Assembly (NCBI RefSeq): GCF_046483665.1
Contig: NZ_JAWOCR010000058.1
Coordinates: forward strand, 1-15,283
From: Thiohalophilus sp046483665
GTDB taxonomy: Bacteria; Pseudomonadota; Gammaproteobacteria; UBA6429; Thiohalophilaceae
Direction of reading: 5' to 3'
DNA length: 15,283 nucleotides
In this document: positions 1-6,180 of the stretch, one piece after another
How positions within the stretch are numbered: position 1 is the first letter of the stretch
How the letters are laid out: each line of letters starts with the position of its first letter
The notes under the pieces: generated by a model
The model's input: the letters and a program-made list of their open reading frames with translations, nothing else
What the model was told of the DNA's origin: nothing
The model's database searches: none
Position numbers and translations under genes: made by a program

Positions 1-269
1 TCGGCAATGTCGCCGATACCGGTTTCCACGGAGACCGGGACCACGGCGCCGTTTTCGGCGATGTCCGGGGCCTTGATGGTGATGTCATCCGACGGCTGGG
101 TCTGGGCGGTGCCAAACAGGTCGTTCATGGCCGTTTCCATGCTTTCGGTTTCGAAAGCATTCTTGGGCCAGGCGGCCATAACGGCGCCGGGGGTCAGCAG
201 ACCGGCACTGACAGCGACTGCGACGGTGCCGCTGGCCAGGCTGCCTTTCAGAAAGGTTCTACGTTGCAT
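1..269 (-). CDS. soxY: SoxY, sulfur-carrier subunit of the Sox thiosulfate-oxidising system (5' part only)
   Basis: Only the first 89 codons are inside the window; the rest, with the C-terminal cysteine motif that carries the sulfur substrate, lies beyond the left edge. SoxY with SoxZ forms the periplasmic carrier on which thiosulfate sulfur is bound and oxidised. Visible evidence is a twin-arginine signal (RRTFLK at residues 3-8, a hydrophobic stretch to about 30, likely cleavage after AVMA near residue 32) and then a SoxY-like segment, DDITIKAPDIAENGAVVPVS, at residues 61-80. The start is an ATG preceded at 276-284 by the very strong Shine-Dalgarno AGGAGGAGG. A sigma-54-type promoter and a distal dyad lie upstream (separate entries). 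A soxZ gene would be expected next, outside the window. The family call is from recognition of the N-terminal sequence; the catalytic end is unseen. Confidence 0.85.
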   Translation of the reverse strand, partial: MQRRTFLKGSLASGTVAVAVSAGLLTPGAVMAAWPKNAFETESMETAMNDLFGTAQTQPSDDITIKAPDIAENGAVVPVSVETGIGDIA

Positions 270-303
270 GTTTATCCTCCTCCTATACAGGTAATGATAC
301 TCT

Positions 304-319
304 TGCAATGTCCAGGCCA
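304..319 (-). promoter_or_regulatory. Predicted sigma-54 (-24/-12) promoter of soxY
   Basis: Read on the minus strand the element is TGGCCTG, then four bases, then TTGCA. The sigma-54 consensus is TGGCACG-N4-TTGCW, so 10 of the 12 specified positions match, including the invariant GG and GC with exactly 10 bases between them. The predicted start site is near 293, giving a leader of about 24 bases that contains the strong soxY ribosome site. No convincing sigma-70 promoter with normal spacing was seen in the same gap. The sequence match is direct; use in the cell is inferred. Confidence 0.62.
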
Positions 320-380
320 AAATATAAAAGCCTTTTAAAACAAGAAGATAATATATTTTTTACCGACCAGCCCCGGTCTG

Positions 381-401
381 TGTCATGCAATTTGCACGAC
401 A
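381..401. promoter_or_regulatory. 21-bp dyad upstream of soxY, candidate enhancer-binding-protein site
   Basis: The plus strand reads TGTCATGCAA, a central T, then TTGCACGACA. The 10-base arms are complementary except at one pair. The centre (391) lies about 98 bases upstream of the start site predicted for the sigma-54 promoter at 304-319, within the usual range for NtrC-type activator sites. An A/T-rich stretch (about 321-363) separates the two and could be flexible or bound by a bending protein. It is not a NifA site, since the TGT and ACA ends are 15 rather than 10 bases apart. The regulator is unknown. Confidence 0.45.
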
Positions 402-438
402 GGATTGCAGGATCGTTGACGGCGAGAGAGATGAATAA

Positions 439-726
439 CTATTCGTGCGCGATTTCCTTCTCGGTGAACAGATAATCTTTCAGTTCATCGTCGAATTTGC
501 TGTCGCGTCGACGAATCCACTCCAGCACCATGGCAGCATGCTCCTTTTCTTCGTCGCGATTGTGCCTGAGTATCGCGCGCAATTCATCATCCTGGCAGGC
601 GTCCATGCGCTGGTTGTACCAGTCCACCGCTTCCAGCTCTTCCATCAGCGAGACGATGGCGCGATGCATATCGCGGGTCTCGTCAGACAATTCATCAATC
701 GCTTCGTGAAAACCTTCGTTTGACAT
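439..726 (-). CDS. Encapsulated-ferritin-type (EncFtn) iron-oxidising protein, short form
   Basis: This 95-residue, nearly all-helical protein belongs to the EncFtn family of half-ferritins, which form decamers with a ferroxidase site at the subunit interface and usually feed iron into an encapsulin shell. The family core is clear: an EAVDWYNQR segment at residues 32-40 and HNRDEEKEHAAMVLEWIRRR at 54-73. By alignment from memory to the Rhodospirillum rubrum protein (E32, W38, E62, H65), the metal ligands would be E30, E60 and H63, with W36 nearby. The product stops at about residue 95 with EIAHE. It lacks the C-terminal extension with a targeting peptide seen in encapsulin cargo, and no encapsulin gene is in the window. 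The start ATG has AGAGGA nine bases upstream. It lies between a small membrane-protein gene and soxY. A general rubrerythrin label would be a weaker alternative. Confidence 0.82.
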   Translation of the reverse strand: MSNEGFHEAIDELSDETRDMHRAIVSLMEELEAVDWYNQRMDACQDDELRAILRHNRDEEKEHAAMVLEWIRRRDSKFDDELKDYLFTEKEIAHE

Positions 727-830
727 TGATTATGTTCCTCTGGCTATTTCATTGTCAGGCTCACGTTACTGTAAAAACAGGTTTGTCGTCACGTACAAAA
801 ATGCTGACCGTGGGCCATGCCATTGACAGT

Positions 831-980
831 TCAGCGGGATAACAACAACAGAATACCGGCAGCAATGGCGATAACGTCCAGTAGTTTGCGCAGATCGCCG
901 AGATTCACAAAAGCCGACAGCCCGGTCAGAATCAGCCAGATAGCCAGAACAAGTGTTCCTACATGGCGTGGTAGTAGCAT
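831..980 (-). CDS. Small hydrophobic membrane protein, 49 residues
   Basis: A 49-residue reading frame starts at an ATG with an excellent ribosome site (AGGAGG, six bases upstream) and ends in TGA. The product has two hydrophobic stretches, about residues 8-25 (GTLVLAIWLILTGLSAFV) and 35-47 (DVIAIAAGILLLL), joined by a short segment containing NLGDLRK, so two membrane passes forming a hairpin are likely. It resembles a widespread family of unnamed small proteins of the MLPRHxGTLVLAIWLILTG type, recalled from experience and not searched. It sits 74 bases after the DUF192 gene and 104 bases before the EncFtn gene on the same strand. Function is unknown. Confidence 0.7.
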   Translation of the reverse strand: MLLPRHVGTLVLAIWLILTGLSAFVNLGDLRKLLDVIAIAAGILLLLSR

Positions 981-1054
981 AGAGTCCTCCTGGTCATGTT
1001 TTAATAATCAATTGTATTGGATAGGGTCCATACACAGGTTTGCACCGATTAAAG

Positions 1055-1588
1055 TTACGGGGATCCGATATTCGGTGTTCCTTTTGAGCGGAAAATGAAT
1101 CTTTGTCCGGGTTGAACATCAAGTCGTTCCCGGCTGCCGGCAGGCAGTTCGAGTACGTATTTGACCGGTTGCCCGCTATGATAGACAGGGCACGGCGACC
1201 CCGGGCAGGGGGGAACATGGGTGTCAGCGCGCAAGTAACTCTGGTTCTCGTCAAAGTAGAGTATATCAATGGGAAAACGAACATTCTTGTTCCAGAAGCG
1301 GGTCGGCCCGGCGCTCGCATAGATGAATAACATGCCGGTACCCTCTGGTAGCCGATCCCGGTACATGAGGCCGCGCCGCATTTCCTCGGGGCTGACCGCC
1401 AGTTCAACCTGAAATTCTTCTCCGGCGAGGCTAACTTGTGCTATTTCCAATGCCTGCGCGGTCGGCAGAGCCAGAAGCAATGCCAGGGCCAGAAGAACGG
1501 AACCGGATCCTGCCATCGTCAGGCGGCGCCCGGCGGGCGGCAACAGAGACCGAACAAGGTTTTTGATTTGAACAGCGCGTGTGGCCAC
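1055..1588 (-). CDS. DUF192 family exported protein
   Basis: The product is 177 residues if it starts at the GTG at 1588. That start is preferred because AAGGCGG lies just upstream, it follows the previous gene's stop by 13 bases, and it gives a positively charged N-terminus before the hydrophobic stretch at about 29-46 (ending TAQA). The ATG at 1516 would leave a signal peptide with no basic residue and has no ribosome site. The stretch GRRLTM (20-25) loosely resembles a twin-arginine motif. The DUF192 core is plain: EEMRRGLMYRDRLPEGTGML at 68-87, FWNKNVRFPIDILYF at 98-112, and a PVKYVLELPAG segment at 141-151. A CPGSPC segment with two cysteines (128, 133) lies between. DUF192 proteins have no settled function. 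It is the third gene of a likely operon with the propeller and thioredoxin-like genes. Confidence 0.82.
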   Translation of the reverse strand: MATRAVQIKNLVRSLLPPAGRRLTMAGSGSVLLALALLLALPTAQALEIAQVSLAGEEFQVELAVSPEEMRRGLMYRDRLPEGTGMLFIYASAGPTRFWNKNVRFPIDILYFDENQSYLRADTHVPPCPGSPCPVYHSGQPVKYVLELPAGSRERLDVQPGQRFIFRSKGTPNIGSP

Positions 1589-1601
1589 GTTGCCGCCTTG
1601 C

Positions 1602-2843
1602 TCAAGGCTGCCGCGATACGGCTTTGCCGAACAGATAACGCAAGCGGGTGGGACCGCCGACGTATTCCCGCTCAATCCAGGCCAGATGCAGGTTGCCAAG
1701 ATTATCCAGTGTTACAGACGGATGATTCTGTATCGCGCTGCCGCTGGCACCGGGAACCGCAAGATCATCGCTCCATTGGCCGTCGCTATACCAGCTGAGG
1801 AAGACGTTGGTCTGATCGTCGCGGCCATCGTCCCAGGCTACAACCACCTGTCCAGAAGGAGTGCCGGCGACACTCGGATGCCACTGCTGGGCGACACCGC
1901 CGAACGGATCCTGGACTTTCTGGTTGGGGCCGAACAGCGCCTCGCCATCGGCCGGATAATGGCTGGCGTAAATGTCATAACCTTCGCGGAAATCGCGCTT
2001 GTCGGCCCACGCGGCGAGAATATGTTGTTTGCCATAGGCGTGCATGGCAACCCGGGTAACGCCGTGGCCCTCACCATAGGGAGGACGCGGGCCCGGCAGC
2101 GGATCACTGATACGTTGCGGTTTGTCGAATCGGCAGGCCCCGGGCTGACGATTTTCGGCGGCCATAATAATTGTATGGCCGTGGCGACGATCTTCCCAGG
2201 CGACCACCGTGCGATCGGGCAATCTGGTCACGGAGGGATAAAGCTGGGTCTGTCTGAGTGGCGCGGGATCCACGCTACAGGCATTGCCGGCGGTGAGTGT
2301 CAGGCCATCAGTTTTGAACTGCTGCAAATAGACCCGTCGATGGCGGCTGTCGGGATCGCTGGCGGAATAGACCAGCAGCAGTGTGTCGCCCCTGGCGGCA
2401 AGACTGGCCTGGCCGGCCTGCTTGGCGTCGAGTTTGAGGACAGGGCCGAGTTGCTCGCCGCGACTGAGGCGCAGATGCACGCGCCCGGCTTCTTCCCAGG
2501 CGAGAGCAAAGCGGTTCTCGTTCAGCGCGGTCAGGGACGGCTCGTAGGCCTCGCCCGGGCCGCTGATACGCGTGGCCTGGCTGAATGTATCGCTCTGGCG
2601 GGACTTGTGGGCCAAAAAAATCGCCGGGGTTTCGTGACGGTTGTCTTCCCAGCTGATGGCGACCGTGTGGTCGGCGACAGCGATGTTGCGACGACCCGAT
2701 GACTCCAGGTGATGAAAGATCCCCTCGCCCTGCACGTCAGTGACCGCCACCGGTTGTTCAAACTCCCAGGGCCGGGCGATAGCTGTTGCGACCAGGCCAT
2801 AACCGGCGAGAAGCAGGACGAATGAAGACAACCGAAATATCAT
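1602..2843 (-). CDS. Exported beta-propeller-like protein with seven W-x-D-x-R-type repeats
   Basis: This 413-residue protein begins with a signal peptide (hydrophobic to about residue 23, MIFRLSSFVLLLAGYGLVAT). The rest is built of about seven similar units, each with a beta strand leading to an aromatic-acidic motif: W65 (WEDNRHE), W116 (WEEAGR), Y159 (YSASDPDSR), W216 (WEDRRHG), W279 (WADKRD), W337 (WDDGRDD) and W389 (WIERE). The spacing is 43-63 residues, and several units are preceded by a PSV or PSL strand. This pattern fits a sialidase or BNR-like propeller, probably seven-bladed, acting in the periplasm or at the surface. No sialidase catalytic set was identified, so enzymatic activity should not be assumed. 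Its ATG overlaps the stop codon of the thioredoxin-like gene by four bases (ATGA), implying translational coupling. Confidence 0.75.
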   Translation of the reverse strand: MIFRLSSFVLLLAGYGLVATAIARPWEFEQPVAVTDVQGEGIFHHLESSGRRNIAVADHTVAISWEDNRHETPAIFLAHKSRQSDTFSQATRISGPGEAYEPSLTALNENRFALAWEEAGRVHLRLSRGEQLGPVLKLDAKQAGQASLAARGDTLLLVYSASDPDSRHRRVYLQQFKTDGLTLTAGNACSVDPAPLRQTQLYPSVTRLPDRTVVAWEDRRHGHTIIMAAENRQPGACRFDKPQRISDPLPGPRPPYGEGHGVTRVAMHAYGKQHILAAWADKRDFREGYDIYASHYPADGEALFGPNQKVQDPFGGVAQQWHPSVAGTPSGQVVVAWDDGRDDQTNVFLSWYSDGQWSDDLAVPGASGSAIQNHPSVTLDNLGNLHLAWIEREYVGGPTRLRYLFGKAVSRQP

Positions 2844-3298
2844 GAGGGGTTACCGGTTTGCGCCTGAACCTCTTCATGGGCATTAAGCAGATCTTCTATC
2901 CGCTGTACGCCGACCAGCCGTTTCAACGGTTTGCCTTGCGGTGTCATAAAGGTAAACACGGGGGTGACAAATGCGTTGTAGCGCGTGCCAACTTCGTGTT
3001 CGGTAATGCGCTCGCCGCTGGGCAGTTGCAGGCGCTTGCCGCTTTCCGAATCGACATAGGCCAGCACATAGTTGTCAGTGTAAATTTGACGAACCCTGTC
3101 ATCGGAAAATGCTTCCTTGTTGGTTTTCTCGCAGTAACCGCAACCGTAACGGCCAAAGTAGACAAACAGGATCTTGTTCTGCTCGCGGGCTTCGGTCATG
3201 GCCTCATCGAAGCTGTGAAACGGGTAGCCTTCGGGGGTATCTGCCCAGGCAGAAGGGACGAACAGTATCGATAACAGAATCAAGAGAACAGGTCGCAT
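2840..3298 (-). CDS. Periplasmic thioredoxin-like protein with CGYC active site
   Basis: The protein has 152 residues, with a signal peptide (hydrophobic 4-15, likely cleaved after AWA at 19) and a thioredoxin fold. The redox motif is C53-G-Y-C56 in the context FGRYGCGYCEKT, and TPVF at 112-115 supplies the expected cis-proline (P113). The size and the DEAMTEAREQNKILFVYFG lead-in match small periplasmic thioredoxins of the SoxW and thioredoxin-2-like group. It would reduce or exchange disulfides, but the partner is not shown. It heads a likely operon with the propeller gene (four-base overlap) and the DUF192 gene. The start has AGGAG six bases upstream. With soxY 2.5 kb downstream, a role in keeping Sox cysteines reduced is possible but is inference only. 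Confidence 0.85.
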   Translation of the reverse strand: MRPVLLILLSILFVPSAWADTPEGYPFHSFDEAMTEAREQNKILFVYFGRYGCGYCEKTNKEAFSDDRVRQIYTDNYVLAYVDSESGKRLQLPSGERITEHEVGTRYNAFVTPVFTFMTPQGKPLKRLVGVQRIEDLLNAHEEVQAQTGNPS

Positions 3299-3372
3299 AT
3301 CAGCTCCTCATGTCAGTGCGCTCTATTGAAAGAGATTTGCCGGGCCCTGTCCAGTGATCAGGCGCAGTGATT

Positions 3373-3407
3373 TTGCTCGAATGATCAGAAGCCGTGATGG
3401 CGAGCAA
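3373..3407. repeat. Inverted repeat in the lpd to thioredoxin-like gene gap
   Basis: Perfect 7-base arms TTGCTCG (3373-3379) and CGAGCAA (3401-3407) enclose 21 bases. Two copies of TGATCA (3355-3360 and 3382-3387) lie in the same 177-base gap, one of them in the loop. No T-run follows on the minus strand, so it is not a standard intrinsic terminator for lpd. It may be part of the control region of the operon starting at 3298. No good sigma-70 promoter was found. Confidence 0.3.
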
Positions 3408-3475
3408 TTGCCATAGTGCCATTGTAAACGGGCTAAAAATGCAGCAATTCATTCAGATGTTGTGGATATTGCCTG

Positions 3476-4918
3476 TTATTTACGTTTGTTTTTCCGGGAC
3501 GTGGCGCGATGAATCGCCCGATCGCCCACGTCCAGTGCGGCTTCGTGGAAGGACTCGGAGAGGGTGGGATGGGCGAACATCGTCAGCGCCAGGTCCTCGG
3601 CACTGGTGCTGAAGGCGCGGGCGATCACCGCCTGGCCGATGAGCTCCGAGGCCCGCGGGCCGAGCATATGCACGCCCAGTACGCGATCGGTATGCGCATC
3701 GGCCAGCACTTTGATCAGCCCGTCAGTGTCGCCGGCGGCGCGCGCCCGACCGTTGGCACTGAAGGGAAACTGGCCGACGCGGTAATCGATGCCGGCGTCT
3801 TTGAGTTGTTGCTCGGTACGTCCGGTCCAGGCGATCTCCGGGTGGGTGTAGATCACAAACGGAATATTGTCGTAATCGACTTCGGCATATTGTCCGGCAA
3901 TCCGTTCGGCCACCGCCATGCCTTCCTCCATCCCCTTGTGAGCGAGCATGGGGCCGGGAATCAGGTCGCCGACGGCATAGACCTTTTCCAGATTAGTGCG
4001 ATAGTGATCGTCGACCTGCACAAAACCGCGTTCGTCGATGCCCGGACTCAGATCGTCGGCGCACAGGCCTTCGCTGTTGGGCCGGCGTCCGATCGCGACG
4101 ATTAACTTGTCAAATTCCAGGCTCTGGCTGCCCTGGCCATCTGTATAGTCGACCTTGACAGTTTTGCCGCTGTGGATGGCCTCGACCCGGGCGCCCTGAC
4201 GAATGTCCAGGCCTTGCTGGCCCAGCAGTTTGTTCGCCTGTTTGGCGATGTCTCTGTCGGCGCCGGGCAGGAAAGTTTCCTGTGCCTCGAGTACGATCAC
4301 CTCGGCTCCCAGACGTTGCCAGACACTACCCAGTTCGAGGCCGATGACGCCGGCGCCGATGATGCCGAGGCGTTGCGGCACGACATCGAACGCCAGTGCG
4401 CCGGTGGAGTCGACCACCTGATTGTCGTCGAAGGGAGCAAAGGGCAGCTCAACCGGACGTGAGCCGCTGGCCAGAATGACGTGTTCGGCATTTAATGTGG
4501 TGGCATGGTTGTCATGGTCGGTGACCTTCACCCGGTTATTCTGTTGGAGTGTTGCGCGACCGGGATGAAAGGCAACCTTGTTGGCCTTGAACAGCGACTG
4601 GATGCCACCGGTCAGATCCCGCACTACCTGTTGTTTGCGCTTTTGCAGGGTCGCTACATCAAGTTCCAGTTGCCCGACACGGATGCCGTGTTCGGCAAAC
4701 TGCTGTTGAGCCTGTTCATAATGGTGTGAGGACTCCAGCAAGGCTTTTGAAGGAATGCAGCCGACATTCAGACAGGTGCCGCCGGGCGAGGGCTTGCCTC
4801 GCTCATCGAGATATTCATCGATGCAGGCGACCTGCAAACCCAGCTGGGCGCAGCGAATGGCGGCGACATAACCGGCCGGGCCGGCGCCGATCACGATGAC
4901 ATCATACTGTTCACTCAT
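3476..4918 (-). CDS. lpdA: Dihydrolipoyl dehydrogenase (E3 of 2-oxoglutarate dehydrogenase)
   Basis: This 480-residue FAD flavoprotein re-oxidises the dihydrolipoyl arms of E2 and passes electrons to NAD+. The N-terminal dinucleotide motif is GAGPAG at 11-16. The redox disulfide is C49/C54 in GGTCLNVGCIPSKALL. A second nucleotide-binding motif GAGVIGLELG lies near residue 190, the FAD-contact segment VYAVGDLIPG near 315, and the C-terminal catalytic pair H450/E455 in HPTLSESFHE. Length and motifs are normal for the family. The tail is basic (SRKNKRK). It starts 27 bases after sucB, with AGGA about 12 bases upstream of the ATG, and is the last gene of the sucA-sucB-lpd cluster. It may also serve pyruvate dehydrogenase or glycine cleavage, which cannot be judged here. 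Confidence 0.97.
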   Translation of the reverse strand: MSEQYDVIVIGAGPAGYVAAIRCAQLGLQVACIDEYLDERGKPSPGGTCLNVGCIPSKALLESSHHYEQAQQQFAEHGIRVGQLELDVATLQKRKQQVVRDLTGGIQSLFKANKVAFHPGRATLQQNNRVKVTDHDNHATTLNAEHVILASGSRPVELPFAPFDDNQVVDSTGALAFDVVPQRLGIIGAGVIGLELGSVWQRLGAEVIVLEAQETFLPGADRDIAKQANKLLGQQGLDIRQGARVEAIHSGKTVKVDYTDGQGSQSLEFDKLIVAIGRRPNSEGLCADDLSPGIDERGFVQVDDHYRTNLEKVYAVGDLIPGPMLAHKGMEEGMAVAERIAGQYAEVDYDNIPFVIYTHPEIAWTGRTEQQLKDAGIDYRVGQFPFSANGRARAAGDTDGLIKVLADAHTDRVLGVHMLGPRASELIGQAVIARAFSTSAEDLALTMFAHPTLSESFHEAALDVGDRAIHRATSRKNKRK

Positions 4919-4945
4919 AAAAACGATTCCTGTGCCGGGGAACGC

Positions 4946-6178
4946 TTACACATCCAGTAACATGCGGGCCGGATCCTCCACGCACTCCTTGATGGTCACC
5001 AGAAACTGTACCGCCTCGCGGCCGTCAACCAGGCGATGGTCGTATGAAAGGGCCATGTACATCATCGGTCGGATCACAATCTCATCATTGATGACCACTG
5101 GCCGCTTTTCAATCTTGTGCATGCCAAGAATGGCGCTTTGCGGCGGATTGAGAATCGGTGTGGAGAGCAGTGAGCCGAAGATGCCACCGTTGGTAATCGA
5201 AAAGGTCCCGCCGGTAATCTCATCCAGCGACAGTTTGCCGCTCTGGGCCCGGTCAGCATAATCGGCAATCTGTTTTTCAATCTCCGCCATGCTCAGTGCG
5301 TCTGCATCACGCAGGATCGGCACCACCAGGCCACGGGGTGAGCCCACCGCAATACCGATATCGTAAAAGCCGTGATAGACGATCTCCTCGCCGTCGATCG
5401 AGGCGTTGATCTCGGGAAAACGCTGCAGCGCCTCGAGACAGGCCATGACGAAAAACGACATGAAGCCGAGTTTGACCCCGTGCTGTTTTTCGAACTTGTC
5501 TTTATAACGTGCCCGCAGTTCCATTACCGGCTGCATATCGATCTCGTTGAAGGTGGTGAGGATCGCCGCGGTTTGCTGGGCATCGACCAGGCGTTCAGCG
5601 ACCCGCGCCCGCAAGCGACTCATAGGCACGCGTTTTTGCGGTCGTTCACCTTCGCTGCTATCACCGGTTGAGGAAGAGGAGGAAGCGGGCCGGGATGGCG
5701 GGGTTGCTTCGGCGGTTGATGGTTTGTCAGCATGCTCGAGATAGGCCTGCACGTCTTCCTTGAGAATTCGCCCCCCCTTACCTGTACCTTTGATCAGGCT
5801 GGCATCGAGATCGTGCTCGGCAATCAGCTTGTTCGCGGCGGGGGCAAGTCGGGGTTGCTCTTCGCCTGTAGATTTGGGGCGGGACGGGGTTTCGGATTTC
5901 GCCGGTGACCCGGAGGATTTACTGTCGGATTGTGCTGCATCGCCAGCCTGTATGCGGGCGATGACCTGTTCGGAACTGACAGTGTCGCCCTGCTGAACGA
6001 GCAAATCCTCCATTATGCCGTCTTCGGGCGCATTAACCTCGAACACCACCTTGTCGGTTTCGATCTCGGCCAGCAGCTCATCCTGGCGAACCGATTCGCC
6101 CGGTTGTTTATGCCACTCAATCAACGTGCCTTCGGTGACCGATTCGGGAAACTGTGCGACCTTGATATCAACGGACAT
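4946..6178 (-). CDS. sucB: Dihydrolipoyllysine succinyltransferase (E2 of 2-oxoglutarate dehydrogenase)
   Basis: The protein has 410 residues and forms the core of the 2-oxoglutarate dehydrogenase complex, transferring the succinyl group from E1's lipoyl product to CoA. Order of domains: one lipoyl domain (1-75) with the lipoylated lysine K43 in ETDKVVFEV; a Pro/Ser/Lys linker; an E1/E3-binding domain (about 110-148, LAPAANKLIAEHDLDASLIK); a serine-rich linker (SRPASSSSSTG); and the catalytic domain from about 180, with H381 and D385 in SYDHRLVDGRE. The ATG at 6178 is chosen because AAGGA precedes it at normal distance. An in-frame TTG six bases earlier overlaps the sucA stop and is too close to the ribosome site. 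Two bases separate this start from the sucA stop. Confidence 0.97.
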   Translation of the reverse strand: MSVDIKVAQFPESVTEGTLIEWHKQPGESVRQDELLAEIETDKVVFEVNAPEDGIMEDLLVQQGDTVSSEQVIARIQAGDAAQSDSKSSGSPAKSETPSRPKSTGEEQPRLAPAANKLIAEHDLDASLIKGTGKGGRILKEDVQAYLEHADKPSTAEATPPSRPASSSSSTGDSSEGERPQKRVPMSRLRARVAERLVDAQQTAAILTTFNEIDMQPVMELRARYKDKFEKQHGVKLGFMSFFVMACLEALQRFPEINASIDGEEIVYHGFYDIGIAVGSPRGLVVPILRDADALSMAEIEKQIADYADRAQSGKLSLDEITGGTFSITNGGIFGSLLSTPILNPPQSAILGMHKIEKRPVVINDEIVIRPMMYMALSYDHRLVDGREAVQFLVTIKECVEDPARMLLDV

Positions 6179-6180
6179 GA

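Noticed and set aside
361..385. Intrinsic terminator after the EncFtn gene
   Set aside because: The stem is only 4 bp (GACC/GGTC) and on the minus strand it is followed by A residues, not T.
381..401. NifA-type upstream activator site
   Set aside because: NifA sites are TGT-N10-ACA; here the ends are separated by 15 bases.
439..726. Ordinary rubrerythrin or bacterioferritin
   Set aside because: The length, the single two-helix core and the DWYNQR and EEKEHAAMVLEW segments fit EncFtn, not four-helix ferritins.
1581..2702. A 373-codon open frame on the plus strand
   Set aside because: It is antisense to the propeller-like gene, has no ribosome site and its composition follows the GC bias of the real gene. 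The minus strand has a signal peptide and repeats.
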